Source of the DNA: Lasiodiplodia sp. COLG20
Lineage: Eukaryota > Ascomycota > Dothideomycetes > Botryosphaeriales > Botryosphaeriaceae
Reading direction: 5' to 3'
Length of the DNA stretch: 64,000 nucleotides
Assembly: GCA_009801085.1 (NCBI GenBank)
Contig: VNWV01000005.1
Span: forward strand, 1,302,001 to 1,366,000
Under the pieces are notes generated by a model that saw only the letters and a list, made by a program, of their open reading frames with translations, was not told the DNA's origin and did no database searches. Below are positions 37,531 to 50,589 of this stretch, one piece after another. A program made the translations under genes and the position numbers. The stretch's first letter is position 1. Each line of letters starts with the position of its first letter.

Positions 37531-38267
37531 TTATAAAATTCTATCGCTAAAATCTAGATCGATCTAAGCTAGAGATATATCGATTTTAAAGACGTCTAGA
37601 GATCTAAAATTAAAATTTAGAGTCTAGCGCGTCTAATTAACTAACTTAAACGCCTTCGATAGTATAGTACTCGAACTAGTTCTAGAAAATCTAATAGTCT
37701 AAATAGAACTCGTAGAGATATTAGCTAAGAACTCGCTATATAAACGCTTTAGCGACTACTTCTTCTTAATACTCTTAGAATTAATAGCGTTTTTAGTAGA
37801 AGAAGCCTTAGTAGTCTCTAGTTATTCTAGATTCTCGAAGCTCTCTTAAATTATATAAAAGCGCCGCTTATAAAGAAATCGACGCTACTTACGAAAATAA
37901 ATTAACTTCTCTAAAGTAATATTCTTCTTAGCCGTTACCCGCTCGTAGATATAATCTAGCTTTTCTACTAAAAAAAGTTAATAAAATACGTACTATTAAG
38001 AAGAAAAAGAACTAACGTATAACTAGAGCTACTAAACGCCGCTATATTATAATTTAAACGACGCTTCTTTAAATAAAAAGCGTAAATAGAAGAATTATTC
38101 TCTAAAATAATATAAGAAAAAAAATACTTTAAATAATTTATATAAGAAATTATCTCGATATCGTTACGTAAAATCTAACGAAGTAAATTCTAACGTTAAA
38201 AAGTAGTACGATAAGAATAGAAAGAAACTTCTAAAATCTTAATAAAAGAACGCTTCTTAGAAGATAT
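37531..38267 (-). pseudogene. Antisense gene of A3: Zn2Cys6-like cluster, intron, coiled coil
   Basis: Exon 1 is 38267-38021 (247 nt, 82 codons plus 1 nt) from ATA (former ATG). The intron is 38020-37968 (53 nt), donor ATACGT (from GTACGT), branch TTAAC, end TTTAG. Exon 2 is 37967-37531 (437 nt, 2 nt plus 145 codons including TAA). All six cluster positions are Tyr codons spaced x2-x6-x9-x2-x7, exactly as in A1 and A2. The exon 2 protein aligns with A2 along its length, including the Arg-Lys-Gln-x-Arg-Phe-Leu-Tyr-Lys-Arg-Arg stretch, with stops at Gln positions. The reading is open only with the intron removed. Confidence 0.75.
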
Positions 38268-38382
38268 AGTAAGAACTTACTAAAAGAAAAAAAAAAGAAA
38301 ACTAGAGACTACTAACGACGCGATATATATTATCGAGATTTAAAATAATCTTCAGATCGAAGATTTCTAAGAGAAGAAATAG

Positions 38383-39146
38383 TATTATAAATTTTAGAGA
38401 ATACGAACTTTATAACTTTAAGAGTAGAAAGCCCGTACGAAAAAACTCGCCGTAAAAACTTATAAGTCTCGCGGATAAAAGAGCCGTATAATTTTAAATT
38501 TCGTATAGAAATCTAGAAAATACGAGATAACGATATATACAAAAATACTAGTAGATAGTAGTCGAAACCCGTACGAAAAAAATATCTATAAGAACGCGAT
38601 AACTCTAGAAGAAAGTACAAACTAGAGAAATCTTCTACGAAACGAAGAACTATAAAGTTAAGTTAAGAGACGAAAGTCTAGACGTATAATCGTTTCGAAA
38701 AAGCGCGTAAAGATAAAAAGCTAAAAAGCGAATAGAAAAAGAACGAATAGAATATAGTACGATATTATAATCGTTTAAAAGTCTAAAGAACGCTCTAAGT
38801 ATCTAAATTATATATAACTTATAGCGAGCTCTCGAGAGTTAAATACGTATTAGCTTAATCTAAGCTCTCGTAAGCCGGGCTTCTAAGAGCTTTTTAGATT
38901 ATAACTAGCTTTTCTATAGTATATAAATATTTTTATTAGCTAGACTCTTAATTCTTCGTAGTTAACTTAAAGTTCTAATTAAGACTCTTTAGTTAGAGGT
39001 AATCGACTTACTATATATCGTATAATTACGTAATACTCTCTTATTTAATTATTATTCTTCTTCTTTTATCTCTTTAAGATAAACTCTACGGTTTACTCGA
39101 CTTACTAAGTAACTCTAAAGCTTAGTAAAAGAAATCTATCATTATA
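38383..39146 (+). repeat. 3' LTR of A3, 764-bp type
   Basis: 764 bp, starts tattataaattt, ends tcattata; partner of 30907-31670. Confidence 0.9.
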
Positions 39147-39151
39147 TTTAT

Positions 39152-39289
39152 ACTCTCTAAATTTCCGTACGAAATCTAGAACTATACGACTCTTTCGTTC
39201 GTAAGACTCGTTAGCTCTTACGACGAGTTTTTTCGTACAAACTTTCTACTCTTAGATTATAAAGCCCGTATTTTTTAGAGTTCGTAATA
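39152..39289 (-). repeat. Truncated LTR (138 bp), right end of A5
   Basis: Matches only the last part of a family A LTR (cognate of about 27016-27153 in A2), ending ttcgtaata. It is separated from A5 gag (30906) only by the A3 insertion, so the gag-to-LTR junction is older than A3. Confidence 0.8.
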
Positions 39290-41322
39290 TAAATATACGA
39301 CTTATAAATCTTAAGCTACGATATTTTAAAAATAATATTATATTCTAAAATTTCTATAATATCTAAATTAATATATTTCTTATAGTTCTTTAAGAATAAC
39401 GATATCGTTCTCGTTTCTAGTTAAATTTATTCTTACTTAGTAGATAATCTATCTATTATTTTTAGTAGATATAAGTAATTTTTTATTTAGTAATATATAT
39501 AGCTCTTATTAACGTATACTAAGTCTATAAAGTTTTTTTACGCGTCGCTATTAATTATTACTATTACTTTATAGTTACTAATATAAATAAGTATATATAA
39601 TAGTTTAAAGAGTTCGTTTTCGATAGATATTTTTTTATTTAATATATATATAATCTAGTTAAGTAATCTTACTAACGGCTTCTTCTAGAGTTTCTAACTA
39701 AAAAAATCGTTTAGTTTTCTAACTAGAGTTATAGATAGTTATAAAGCTTATACGTACGTAGATTTTTAAATTCTTCTACTTAATTACGTAGAAAAAAGCT
39801 ATTATCTAACGATTATAAAGTATTATTATAAAAATAATAGTTCTATTTACTTACGTAGAGAAGAGTCGTCTTTTATTACGTCTAATATTTCTCTTAAATT
39901 CTTCGTTAGTAACTAACTATTTTATTATAAATCTAGTACTATATTATTAGTCTCTTATATTTAGTCGAGAAAATCTAGTATAAAGTATTTCTCTAGAGTA
40001 CTATTATTTTATATATTTCTAATATTACTATTATATTTCTAAAATAAATCTAATTTTTTTCGCGTTAGACGTTCTAAACTTTCTTTTATAGCTATTCCGC
40101 GATTTCTTTAATAGTAAAGTAATATAGTTAGCGCTAGAAGCTCTATTTATTATATTAGTAGTATTTTTTAGTTATAGCGCTATTCTAGACTTAATATTAT
40201 TTAATAAATAGCTTTAAACGTATCGCTAAGGTTTAGATAGTAGTAAATATTAGATTTAGAACGTATTAGACTTCTCTATAGCGCTTAAAATATTTTTTAA
40301 TTTTAGCTAGAGTAACTTCGTTCTTCTAAATTTCGTCGTCCGTCTTACTAGACTCGAGTATACTATTATAAAACTCTTTAGTATTACTATTTACTAAATT
40401 ATTATTTAGAAATAGCGTCTCGACGAAGTCGTTAATTTTTTATTACTTTAGTATTCGTAAGATAGCGTTAACGCGCTAAGACTTTTTTAAATACTAATTT
40501 ACGTCTTATTTATCGCTCTTATAGATTAAATAGTTATTATTATAGTATATTATCTAGCTTATAATAGCGTAACTAACTTATTTAGTAGTAGTAAAGAAGA
40601 TCTTTTAAAGTTCTTTTTAGTTCTCTTTATTAGCTACTATATTTTAGCGTATTTTTTTTCTTTATAAATACTTTTACTAATACGTCTTATTCTATTTTTT
40701 CTTATAGTAAAAGTACTACTTTTAGTTAAATTAAATTTATTTCTATAGAGTTTATTTACGAGTTTAACGTTTATCTTTTTTTTAGCTATTAGACTTTCTA
40801 CTTTCTTTCTTTCTCGTAGTATTAAGTTTTATAATATTATCTTCTTTTTACATATATTAAAGCGTCTTTTAAAATTAGAAGCTATTATTATTATATTTTT
40901 CTTTATCTTATTAGTACTCGTTCTATAACTAGTCTAGTTTCTAGATCTTATTTATAAGGTTTAATAGAGTCTTTTACTTAGAGTAATAGATTAAAATCTT
41001 TTAAATTTCTTCTTTAAGTTTCGCTTTATATCTTACGTAAAGTAGCGCGTTTATATATAAAACTTTCGTAGTATATAATACGTTACGAAAATAAACGTTA
41101 TAGTTTAAGACGAAAGTCTTTTATTTAATACTTAGTAAAATATCTATAGCTTTCTTAAATTTATTAACGACTATAAAAACTTTATAAAGTCTCTTAGCGA
41201 AGATCTTATAGCTATTAAAGAGCTAAGTAATTTCTTTACTATAGTTATTAAATTATTTCTAGTATTTTCTTTTATAAAAATAAAACTAACGTTTAACTAC
41301 GTCTCTAAAAAAACGTATTAGC
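39290..41322 (-). pseudogene. Element A4 protease/gag, left of B5
   Basis: Family A gag-side sequence equivalent to A2 from about 23940 to 25900. It starts immediately at the truncated LTR of A5. It continues after B5 at 62402 through the leader to the LTR at 62873. The RIP load is very high. No frame longer than a few dozen codons survives; assignment is by alignment to A2 and A5. Probably the same element as A0 (1-3169), which stops about 60-80 bp short of this point. Confidence 0.75.
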
Positions 41323-41738
41323 TATTATAAAATTAAAATACGAGTTAAACGGCGTAATAAAACTTATAGACGAACTAAATTATTCTATACTAAAACTCTA
41401 AACGTATCTAACTTATTTAGATAGTTAATAGTCTAACTTTATAAAGTAGATCTCTCTTAGCTACTAATTACTCTATTATTTATACTAATACTATAGTCTA
41501 GCTAACTAGCGACTAATTATAGTATATAGAATATACTTACTTATAGTAGATAGAATCTTCGTAGTTAATTTTAATTATTATCTTATATCTCTTCTATTAT
41601 TTTTTCTATTTAACTATAGCTACTATTCTCTAAATATAGTATCTAATAATATTTTAAATAGCGATAGTAAACTCTTAATATACTATATTTTTTCTAACGT
41701 CTCTATCTCTTTTTCTCTTTTCGAGTTCTAACGTAATA
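41323..41738 (+). repeat. 5' LTR of B5
   Basis: 416 bp, starts tattataaaatt, ends acgtaata; partner of 61981-62396. Confidence 0.9.
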
Positions 41739-44700
41739 CTTTAACTATTATTTTATAGATATTAAAGATAAAATTATCTTAGTACTAACTATAATAATCT
41801 AGGCCGAAATTCGTACTTTTCTTTTAAACGCGAAGGACTAAGTACGTAATATTCGATTTAATATTTCTAGAAACCTTAATATAAAAATACGTATACTTAT
41901 CTCAAAAGTCTACGTATTAAAGATCGCGTTTCTTTTCTATAATATTAATAAACTATAACTACTTCTAAATATATTAAAAGACTATATATACGTTCTTCTA
42001 GAATACTTTATTAAAAAATAAGCCTTTATAATTAATCGTACTATAAGAATTCTAAAATCTACGCTATCTACTAAGCTAGTTCTAATCTAAACTTCTAATC
42101 TAAAGTTTAAGATTAAGAAATTAGATATCTTCGATAGAACTAGAAAAAAATTAAATAAATTTCTATAATAACTATAAATCTACTTTTATCTATTTAAAAC
42201 GACCTTTTAAAATAACTCTTAAAAAATCTTCTTTACTAAATTATACTTTCGTAATAATACTATTTATTAGTTTAAACTCTACTAAAAAGACTTTAGTAAA
42301 TTAAAACTAATATAAGAAAACTATAAAACTATTTTATAACTATAATAACTTCGCTAAAATACTCTAAAAAATCTTTAAAGATAAAAACTAATATTAAGAT
42401 ATAGTCTACTAAATCTAAACTCTTAAATAAACTAGCTCTATCGTAATTTATACTATTTAGTTTTAACTCTATATCTTCTAACTCTAATAGTCTAATAACG
42501 TTCTTAAAATATTATATTATAAGAAACTAAAGAACTATATTAAGAACGAGTTTACTAGAACTAAGCTATCTAATTTATACTAGAAGATAGTTCGTATTAT
42601 TATCTAACTTAATACTCGGCTATACGACCGTTATAAAAAAGTAATTTAATTAAATCGTTCTATAGCTAACTCTAATTAAATCTAGAATATAACGAGTCTT
42701 AGTAAATTTATAAATCTTAATAACGTTAAACGTAACGAATCTTTATTCTAAAAAGAAAAAGACTAACGTCGTAAAAAAGATCTATATCTTCGCTATAATA
42801 AGAAAAAATACTACGTTTACTAATATAAAAGCGGCTATAAAATAATATACTAAATCTTAGCTATATAAATAACGAAAGTAGAGAAATTCTACGATAAGTA
42901 GTATTAAACCGATTATACTAATAATAAATATAAAAGCTATCATAAATTAAAAGAAATCTATAGATACTAGCTAAAGATAAAAAACTAAAAAAGTCTCTAA
43001 TCTAGAGGCGAATAAAGACGTAGTTTCTAGCGCTTTTTTAAATAACTATAATAATAACTAATAATACTAAAGAAAAACTCTCTTATACGTATACTACGAA
43101 CGACGAAGAACTTCTAACTAAATATACTAAGTATTTTATTATTAATATACTCGCTAATAGATACTAAACCCGCGTTCTAATCGATTTAACTAACGAAGAT
43201 AATTATATTAACTTCTACTTCGTAAAAAAATATAATATTAAGTTTCGAGAAAAAAAACACCTCTATAAACTTATTACTATAAATAGTTTACTTAATATAT
43301 ATAAAGAAGAATTAATACTTATAAAAATTTAAAAACTCGTACTAGCTAAAAAAAAATACTAAAAAAGAATATATTTAGATATTATAAAAACTTCTAAATA
43401 TAATATTATTTTAGAACGCTTCTAGCTTCGAAAATAGAAATTATATATTAACTAGAAATTTAAAAAAGTAAAATTTAAGTCTAGAGAAAAGAACGAGACG
43501 TAATAGCTATTTAATATTATAGTAGCGTCGGTATAACTCTAAGTAATTTAAAGTAAGCTAGTATAAGTTAGTAAAATCTCTAAGAAGACTCTTAAAAAGA
43601 AAGTAAAGAAAGATACTTCTACTAAAATCTTCTAGATACGTACTATCTTTTAAGAAATTAAAATTAAGACTTAATAACTTCTAGAGATTTAGTAAATCTA
43701 TAAAATTATCTATCTTTCTAAAAAGCGAATCTATAGACTTTAAAAACTTCGAGAGTCTTAAGAACGTATAAAATATAATCTATAATAAGTTAATACTACT
43801 AATATAGAAAACCTTCTAAATAATATATCTCTATAATATAGAAAATTCGATATCTTTACGAAGAAATAAGAAGACGCTCTACTAGAATACTAATTATAGA
43901 ACTATAAAATACTTCTAATATTAAAAATATTATCTAAGTTTAACTTCTTATACTTTCTCTCTAAAAAAAAATTATAAATATTTAAGAAATATATCGAGAC
44001 CTATCTACGAAAAGAGTATATTTAACTATTCTAATTATTAGTAGTCTTCTCTATTCTATTCGTATTAAAACTTAGAGAGAAGCTATAACTATACGTAGAC
44101 TACTAAGCTCTAAACGATATTACTATTAAGAACCGCTATTTCTTATTTAGAATCGACGAACTACGAGACCGACTAAGAAAGACTAAGTATTTTACTAAGC
44201 TCGATCTTTAAGACGACTACTACTTAATTAGAATTAAAGAAGATAAAGAATAAAAGACTATTTAGCGAAGTCGTTTCGAACTATTTAAATATCTCGTCAT
44301 ATCTTTTAGACTTACTAACGTTTCTATAACCTTCTAAACTATAATTAATAATACTCTTTAAAAATATCTAGACGTCTTCTATATAGTATATCTAAACGAT
44401 ATTCTAATCTACTCTAAAACTCTAAAAAAATATTAAAAATACGTAGTAAAGATACTAAAAAAATTATAAAAAAAAAAGCTATAAGTTAAATCTAAGAAAT
44501 ACGTCTTTTACGCCTAAGAAGTAAAATTTTTAGAATTTATTATTCGATCTAATAAAATTATAATAGACTCTAAAAAAGTAGAATTTATTCTTAGCTAGTC
44601 TATATCTAAAAACCTTCGAAAGATTTAATTCTTCTTAAATTTTACTAACTTTTATTATCGATTTATTAAAGACTATACTAAATTAGCTAAATCTTTAATC

Positions 44701-47056
44701 CGTCTTATTCGTAAAAATATCCGCTTTAATTAGTAAAAAAATATAGTAAGAAGTCTTTAAGCTACTTAAAAGAGCGTTTACGAAAGTATTAGTTCTTATC
44801 CTCTTCGATTTAGATAAGTCTATTTATCTAGAAATAAATATATCTAACTATACTATTAAGATCTATCTTAGCTAGCTAGACGACTAAAAATAACTCTATC
44901 TCGTAGCTTTTTACTCTAGAAAAATATCTCTAATAAAACTTAATTACGATATCTACGATAAGAAGCTTTTTACTATTATTATCGTCTTTAAGAAATAGAG
45001 ATACTATCTCGAAGAGACTAATTTTAAAATAATAATATACTCAAACTACTAAAATCTAGACGTTTTTATAACTATAAAAATTCTTAATTAAAGATAGATT
45101 AAATAGACGAAATAACTTATCTCTTTTAACTTTAAAATTATCTATTAAAAAGAAACTAAAAATAAAAAAACTAACGCTCTTAGCTAATAATACGACTATA
45201 CTCTTAACTAATTAGAACTATTCTTAGCGCTTCTAAAATAAAATAAGAAAGAAAATATTAAACTTAACTAATTTTAATTAAAACTTACGATAATTCGTTT
45301 TTTAGCTTCGATTATCTAAAGCTAAGCGAAAAATCTTTAATTTTAGAAAGAAACTTCTAAACTTTAAAAATCTCTAAAAACTATAAACCTCTAAAAACTA
45401 ATTTCTAGAAGTATAATACTTCTAGAATTTAGTTTCTTAAAAGTATTAAGCTTCTAAAAGTTAGTCTCTTCTAAAAATATAAATCTAAAAAGATAATTCT
45501 TCTAGAAAAAATTTTTAGAGATAAATATTCTAAAAATATAACTAATCTAGAAAGAAAATTCTAAAAACTAAGTTCTAAAAAACTATAGCTTCTAGAAGAT
45601 TTTCTCTAAAAATCTAGACGTATAAAAAAATAAAAGTCTTTAAGAAAATAATCTCTTACTTTTAATATAGAAAGAATATATTCGGGTAGTCTATAAAAAC
45701 GATACTATAATATAATAACTACTAAAATAAATTTACGACTATCTAAAAAAAGATTCTAACTTTATACTAAGTCTAAAAAAAACTATTCTCTTTAAAGAAC
45801 TAGTCTACGTCTCTTAATAACTTCGATAATAATTTATTAAAGAAATTTACGCTACTCTAGTATACGACTATAAAGATACTAATCTTATAATAAAAAAAAT
45901 TAAGAGAGTATTCTATATACTATATCTTAAAAAGCGAGTATAATAGTATCTTATAAACTACGAAGATTACGCTCGAAATAAAATAGTACGATACGCTTTC
46001 TATAAAAAGCTATAGCTAATTATATCTTTTAACTAACTATAGAAATTTATCTCTTTAAACTTTATTACTAAGCTACTAAAATTTAAAGAGCTACTTATTA
46101 AAGTATACTACGACGTAATTTTAATTATTACTAATAAACTATCTAAATAGAGATATTTTATTCTCTATAAAGAAGTCTTAAAAGTCTCTAAGCTAGTCTA
46201 TATCTTTCTAAAATATATCTTCGTAAACTACGAAATACTAGAAATAATTATCTTTAACTATAATACCCGCTTCTACGCTTAATTCTAATAAATTTTAATA
46301 AATAAATTAAAAACGACGTATAAGCTATTTATCGTCTTTTACTTCTAAATAAACGAATAAACGAAACGATTTAACTAAATCTTAAAGAAGTATCTATAAA
46401 GCTACGTAAACTACTAGTAAAATAACTAGATAGAATTTCTATCTCTAGTATAGTTTACTTATAATAGTATACTAGTAAAAACTATCTAGAAAACGCCGTT
46501 CTATATTAACTTTAGATTCGAGTCTCGTATCTATAAAGAGCTAATTCTATAAGAAAAAATCGTATAAAAAAAATACTTTAGACGAAATAGCTAAAAGAAC
46601 TATACTAAAGTCTAGTCTAAAATATAAAATTTATTAACTACTATATAGTTATATACTATAATCGTAAACGCTAGAAGCCGCTACTCGTAAAAAAAAGAGA
46701 TAAAGTCTAGCTTCTTATTAAAAATCTTAAAACTAAACGACTAAGTTCTAAATTAAATTATAAAAAAATTAGTTTCTTTAAAATCGAGTAAAAACTTTCT
46801 TCTATTATCTATAAACTTAAATTATCTAAAAATATACGTTAAAGCCCCGTCTTTTATATAGTACTTCTTAAACTAGTACTATAAAACGTCTAAATACTAG
46901 AATATCTTAAAAAAGAAATCTAGTCTAAAGACGTATAAAAATAAAACGTCGAAAAAATTCTAAATAGTAAATAAAACTCTAACGATTAGCTTAAGTATCT
47001 TATTAAATAGAAAAACTACGACGACTTAGAAAATATTTAAAAGCTCTTATTAAATC
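41739..47056 (+). pseudogene. B5 gag-pol
   Basis: Heavily RIP-mutated polyprotein collinear with B3: leader 41739-41752, gag about 41790-42900, protease about 43080-43430, RT about 43740-44800 (Tyr-Leu-Asn-Asp at 44389-44400, one catalytic Asp lost), RNase H about 44910-45220, linker about 45310-45620, integrase about 45760-46810, chromodomain about 46890-47050. Trp and Gln codons are replaced by TAG/TAA. Inactive. Confidence 0.86.
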
Positions 47057-47861
47057 TTAACTATCTAAAACTTCTCGAGAACTTTTATCGATAAAATTTA
47101 AATCGTTTAGATTTAAAATATTCTTTTATAACGTAAAATTTAGAGAAAAAATTAGAGATATCTAAAACTAATTAATAAAAATCTATTAAGAAATTACGCT
47201 ATTAGTAGTTACTACGTTACTACTAAACCTACTAAGTAAGTACGATATAGCTCTCTCGTCTAAAGTTTCAAAAACGTTACGAAAAGAACGACTCTTTCGA
47301 ATAATAATTTCTCGTTTTATCTACTTCTTCTACTTTAACTACTATATTTTATAAAAGAATAGATCTATATTACGCTACTCTATAAACCGAAGTAATAAAC
47401 GTAATTAACGCTTCTTCTACTAACGAATTCGTAATCACTTCGCTACGCGACTAGCGTACTAAACTATTATTAACGCTATCTAAGCTACTACGTTAACGAT
47501 AACTATAGTAGTATTAGCGGTCTTTTTATTTTAATTAATCTTTATAGCTATCTCTTTAAGCTAATACTTTAACTTCTTATAAGTCTAATTTAAGCGCTAA
47601 ACTAGTAAAAAACCGTTAGCTATTACTAAAGAAAAAAGAAAGTTTCTACTTACACTCGGCTTTAACTAAAAAAGCTATTATCTTATACGATATAAAATCT
47701 TCTCTAGTATATCTAAAATAAGCTAGATAGAAGAAAGTAACGTAATAAACTAAATTTAAACGAATATAGTAGGTATAAAAAAAAGTTATAGAAGCTCTAT
47801 AATAACGAACTATAATACGCTAGACTAAAGTAATATAACGTTAAGTACGAGCTAAAACTAT
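47057..47861 (-). pseudogene. Antisense gene of B5, with intact GTAAGT donor
   Basis: Exon 1 is 47861-47654 (208 nt), intron 47653-47602 (52 nt), exon 2 47601-47057 (545 nt) ending TAA. This is the only RIP-decayed copy in which the splice donor is still GTAAGT (reverse complement acttac at 47648-47653); B2, B3 and B4 show ATAAGT, the expected TpG-to-TpA product. Branch GCTAAC and acceptor CTAG are retained. The intron is phase 1, splitting a TGT codon. Exon 1 starts at an ATA in the position of the other copies. Same protein family as in B4. Confidence 0.75.
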
Positions 47862-47942
47862 AATAAAAAATTAGTACTTCTAATATAAAATCTAGAAAAT
47901 ATATCTACTTATAAGAAAGCTTTCGAGCTAAAAGCTATCTAG

Positions 47943-48348
47943 TATTACGCTAAAACTAGAATAAGAGTAAAATAAAGAGTATAGATAGTTATATAGCGTT
48001 AAGAAATTTACTACCGCTATCTAAAATATTACTAGATATTATACTTAGAGAATAATAGCTATAGTTAGATAGAAAAAATAATAAAAGAAGTATAAGATAA
48101 TAATTAAAATTAATTACGAAGGTTCTATCTACTATAAACAAGTATAGTCTATATACTATAATTAGTCGTTAATTAGCTAGACTATAGTATTAGTATAAAT
48201 AGTAGAATAGCTAGTAGCTAAGAAAGATCTACTTATAAGTTCGAACTTATTAGCTATTTAAGTAGATTAGATACGTCGAGACTCGGCGTAAAATAATTTA
48301 ATTCGTCCGTAAGTTCTACTACTTAGCCCGTATTTTAATTTCGTAATA
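47943..48348 (-). repeat. Left LTR of B2 (3' LTR)
   Basis: 406 bp, starts tattacgctaaa, ends cgtaata; partner of 61559-61964. Confidence 0.9.
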
Positions 48349-48443
48349 CTATTTTCTCTCTAGATAACTTTTAGTTCGAAAGCTTTCTTATAAATAGATA
48401 TCTTTTTTCTCGAGTTATTATTAAAAGTACTAACGTTTTTACT

Positions 48444-49245
48444 ATAGTTTCGACTCGTATCTAGCGTCGTATTATTTTAGCTTAGCGTATCATAGTTTAT
48501 TATCGTAGAATATCTACGACTTTTTTCTATATTCGCTACGTTCGTTTAGATTTAGTTTATTACGCTACTTTTTTCTATCTTACTTATTCTAGATATACTA
48601 AAAAAGATCTTTTATCGTATAAGACGATAGCTTTCTCGATTAATATCGAGTATAAGTAGAAACTCTCTTTTTCTTTTTATATTAGCTAATCGTTTACTAG
48701 TTTAGCGCTTAAATCGAACTCGTAAAAAGTTAGAGCGTTAGCTTAAAGAGATAGCTATAGAGATTAATTAGAATAAAAAGACCGCTAATACTACTATAGC
48801 CGCGACTAACGCGGCTACTTAGACGGTGTTAGTAACGGTCTAATACGCTAGTCGCGTAGCTAAGCGGTTATAGATTCGTTAATAAAAGAAACGTTAGTTA
48901 CGTCTACTACTTCGGTTCGTAAAGTAGTATAATATAGATTTATTTTCTCGTAAAATACGATAGTTAGAGTAGAAGAAGTAGATAGAACGAAAGACTACTA
49001 TTTAAAAGAGTCGTTTCTCTTAGAATATTTTCGAGACTTTAGATAAAGAGACTATATCGTACTTACTTAGTAGGTCTAGTAATAACGTAGTAGCTAATAA
49101 TAGCGTAATTTCTTAATAGACTTCTATAGATTAGTTTTAGATAAACTTAGCGCTTTCTTTTAATTTTATATTTTAGAAGAATACTCTAGAGCTAAACGGT
49201 TCGAATTTTATCTATAGAAGTCCTCGAGAAGTTTTAAATAACTAA
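48444..49245 (+). pseudogene. Antisense gene of B2: Zn2Cys6-like cluster, intron, coiled coil
   Basis: Exon 1 is 48444-48651 (208 nt) from ATA. The intron is 48652-48700 (49 nt), donor ATAAGT (from GTAAGT), branch GCTAAT, end CTAG. Exon 2 is 48701-49245 (545 nt), ending TAA. The cluster positions are Tyr codons spaced x2-x6-x8-x2-x7 as in B4. The intron is 3 nt shorter than in B3, B4 and B5, while both exons have identical length: the pattern expected if exons, but not the intron, were under length constraint. Confidence 0.75.
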
Positions 49246-50589
49246 AATTTAATAAGAACTTCTAAATATTTTCTAAGTCGTCGTAATTTTTCTATTTAAC
49301 TAGATACTTAAGCTAACCGTCGAAATTCTATTTACTATCTAGAATTCTTTTAATATTCTATTCTTATACGTCTTCGAGCTAAATTTCTTTCTCGAGGTAT
49401 TCTAGTATTTAGACGTTTTATAGTACTAGTTTAAAAAGCGCTACGTAGAAGACTAGACTTCGGCGTATATTTTTAGATAATTTAAGTTTATAGATAATAG
49501 AAAAAAGTTTTTATTTAATTTCGAAGAAACTAATTTTTTTATAATCTAATTTAGAGCTTAGTCGTTTAGTTTTAAGATTTCTAGTAAAAAGCTAGATTTT
49601 ATCTTTCTTTTCTAGAGTCGGCGGCTTCTAGCGTCTACGATTATAGTATATAGCTATATAGTAGTTAATAAATTCTATATTCTAGACTAGACTTTAGTAT
49701 AGTTCTCTTAGCTATTCCACCTAAAGTATCTCTTTTTATACGATATTTTCTTATAGAATAGATTCTTCGTAGACTCGAAATTTGAATCTAAAATTAACGT
49801 AAAACGATATCTCTTAGATTATTTTCGCTAGTATACTATTATAAGCGAATTATACTAGAAGTAGAAGTTCTATTTAGTTATTTTATTAGTAATTTACGTA
49901 ACTTCGTAGATATTTCTCTAAGATCTAGTTAAGTCGTTTCGTTTAGCTATTCGTTTAGAAGTAAAAGACGATAAATAGCTTATATTTCGTTTCTAACTTA
50001 TTTATTAAGATTTACTAAAATCGAACGCGAAAGCGAGTATCTCGATTAAAGATAATTATTTCTAGTATTTCGTAGTTTATAAAGATATACTATAGAAAGA
50101 TATAAACTAGCTCGAGAACTCTTAAGACTTTCTTATAAAAGATAAAATATCTCTATTTAGATAGTCTATTAGTAATAACTAGAATTACGTCGTAGCGTAT
50201 TTCTATAAGTAGTTCTTTAGATTTTAGTAGTTTAGTAATAAAGTTTAAAAAGATAGATTTCTAGAGTTAGTTAAGAGATATAATTAGCTATAGCTTTTCG
50301 TAGAGAGCGTATCGTACTACTTTATTTTAGACGTAGTCTTCGTAATTAGCGAAATACTATCGTACTCGTTTTTTAAAGTACGATATATAGAATACTCTTT
50401 CGATTTTTTTTATTATAAAATTAGTATCTCTATAGCCGTATACTAGAGTAGCGTAAATTTTCTTAATAAATTATTATCGAAGTCGTTAAAGAACGTAGAC
50501 TAGTTCTTTAAAAAGAATTATTTTTTCTAGACTTAGTATAAGATTAAAATCTTCTTTTAAGTAATCGTAAATTTATTTTAATAGTTACT
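49246..50589 (-). pseudogene. B2 chromodomain and integrase, left of B1
   Basis: Left part of B2 pol, collinear with B1 from about 51830 to 53165. The chromodomain is at about 49260-49420 and the integrase core between about 49700 and 50450, with RIP stops. Ends at the target duplication ttact (50585-50589). Confidence 0.85.

Larger units (their letters stand above)
30907..39146 (+). mobile_element. Element A3, complete family A Ty3/gypsy, plus strand
   Basis: 8240-bp element with LTRs 30907-31670 and 38383-39146 (764 bp each). Target duplication is cttat (30902-30906) and tttat (39147-39151), differing by one RIP-type transition. Inserted in A5 gag in opposite orientation. Leader at 31671-31684. 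RT box intact at 35134-35145, but the frame is riddled with TAG/TAA. Best complete model for the 764-LTR subfamily. Confidence 0.93.

Noticed and set aside
39152..39289. Solo LTR
   Set aside because: Only 138 bp of one LTR end with no left half and no target duplication; better explained as the truncated end of A5.
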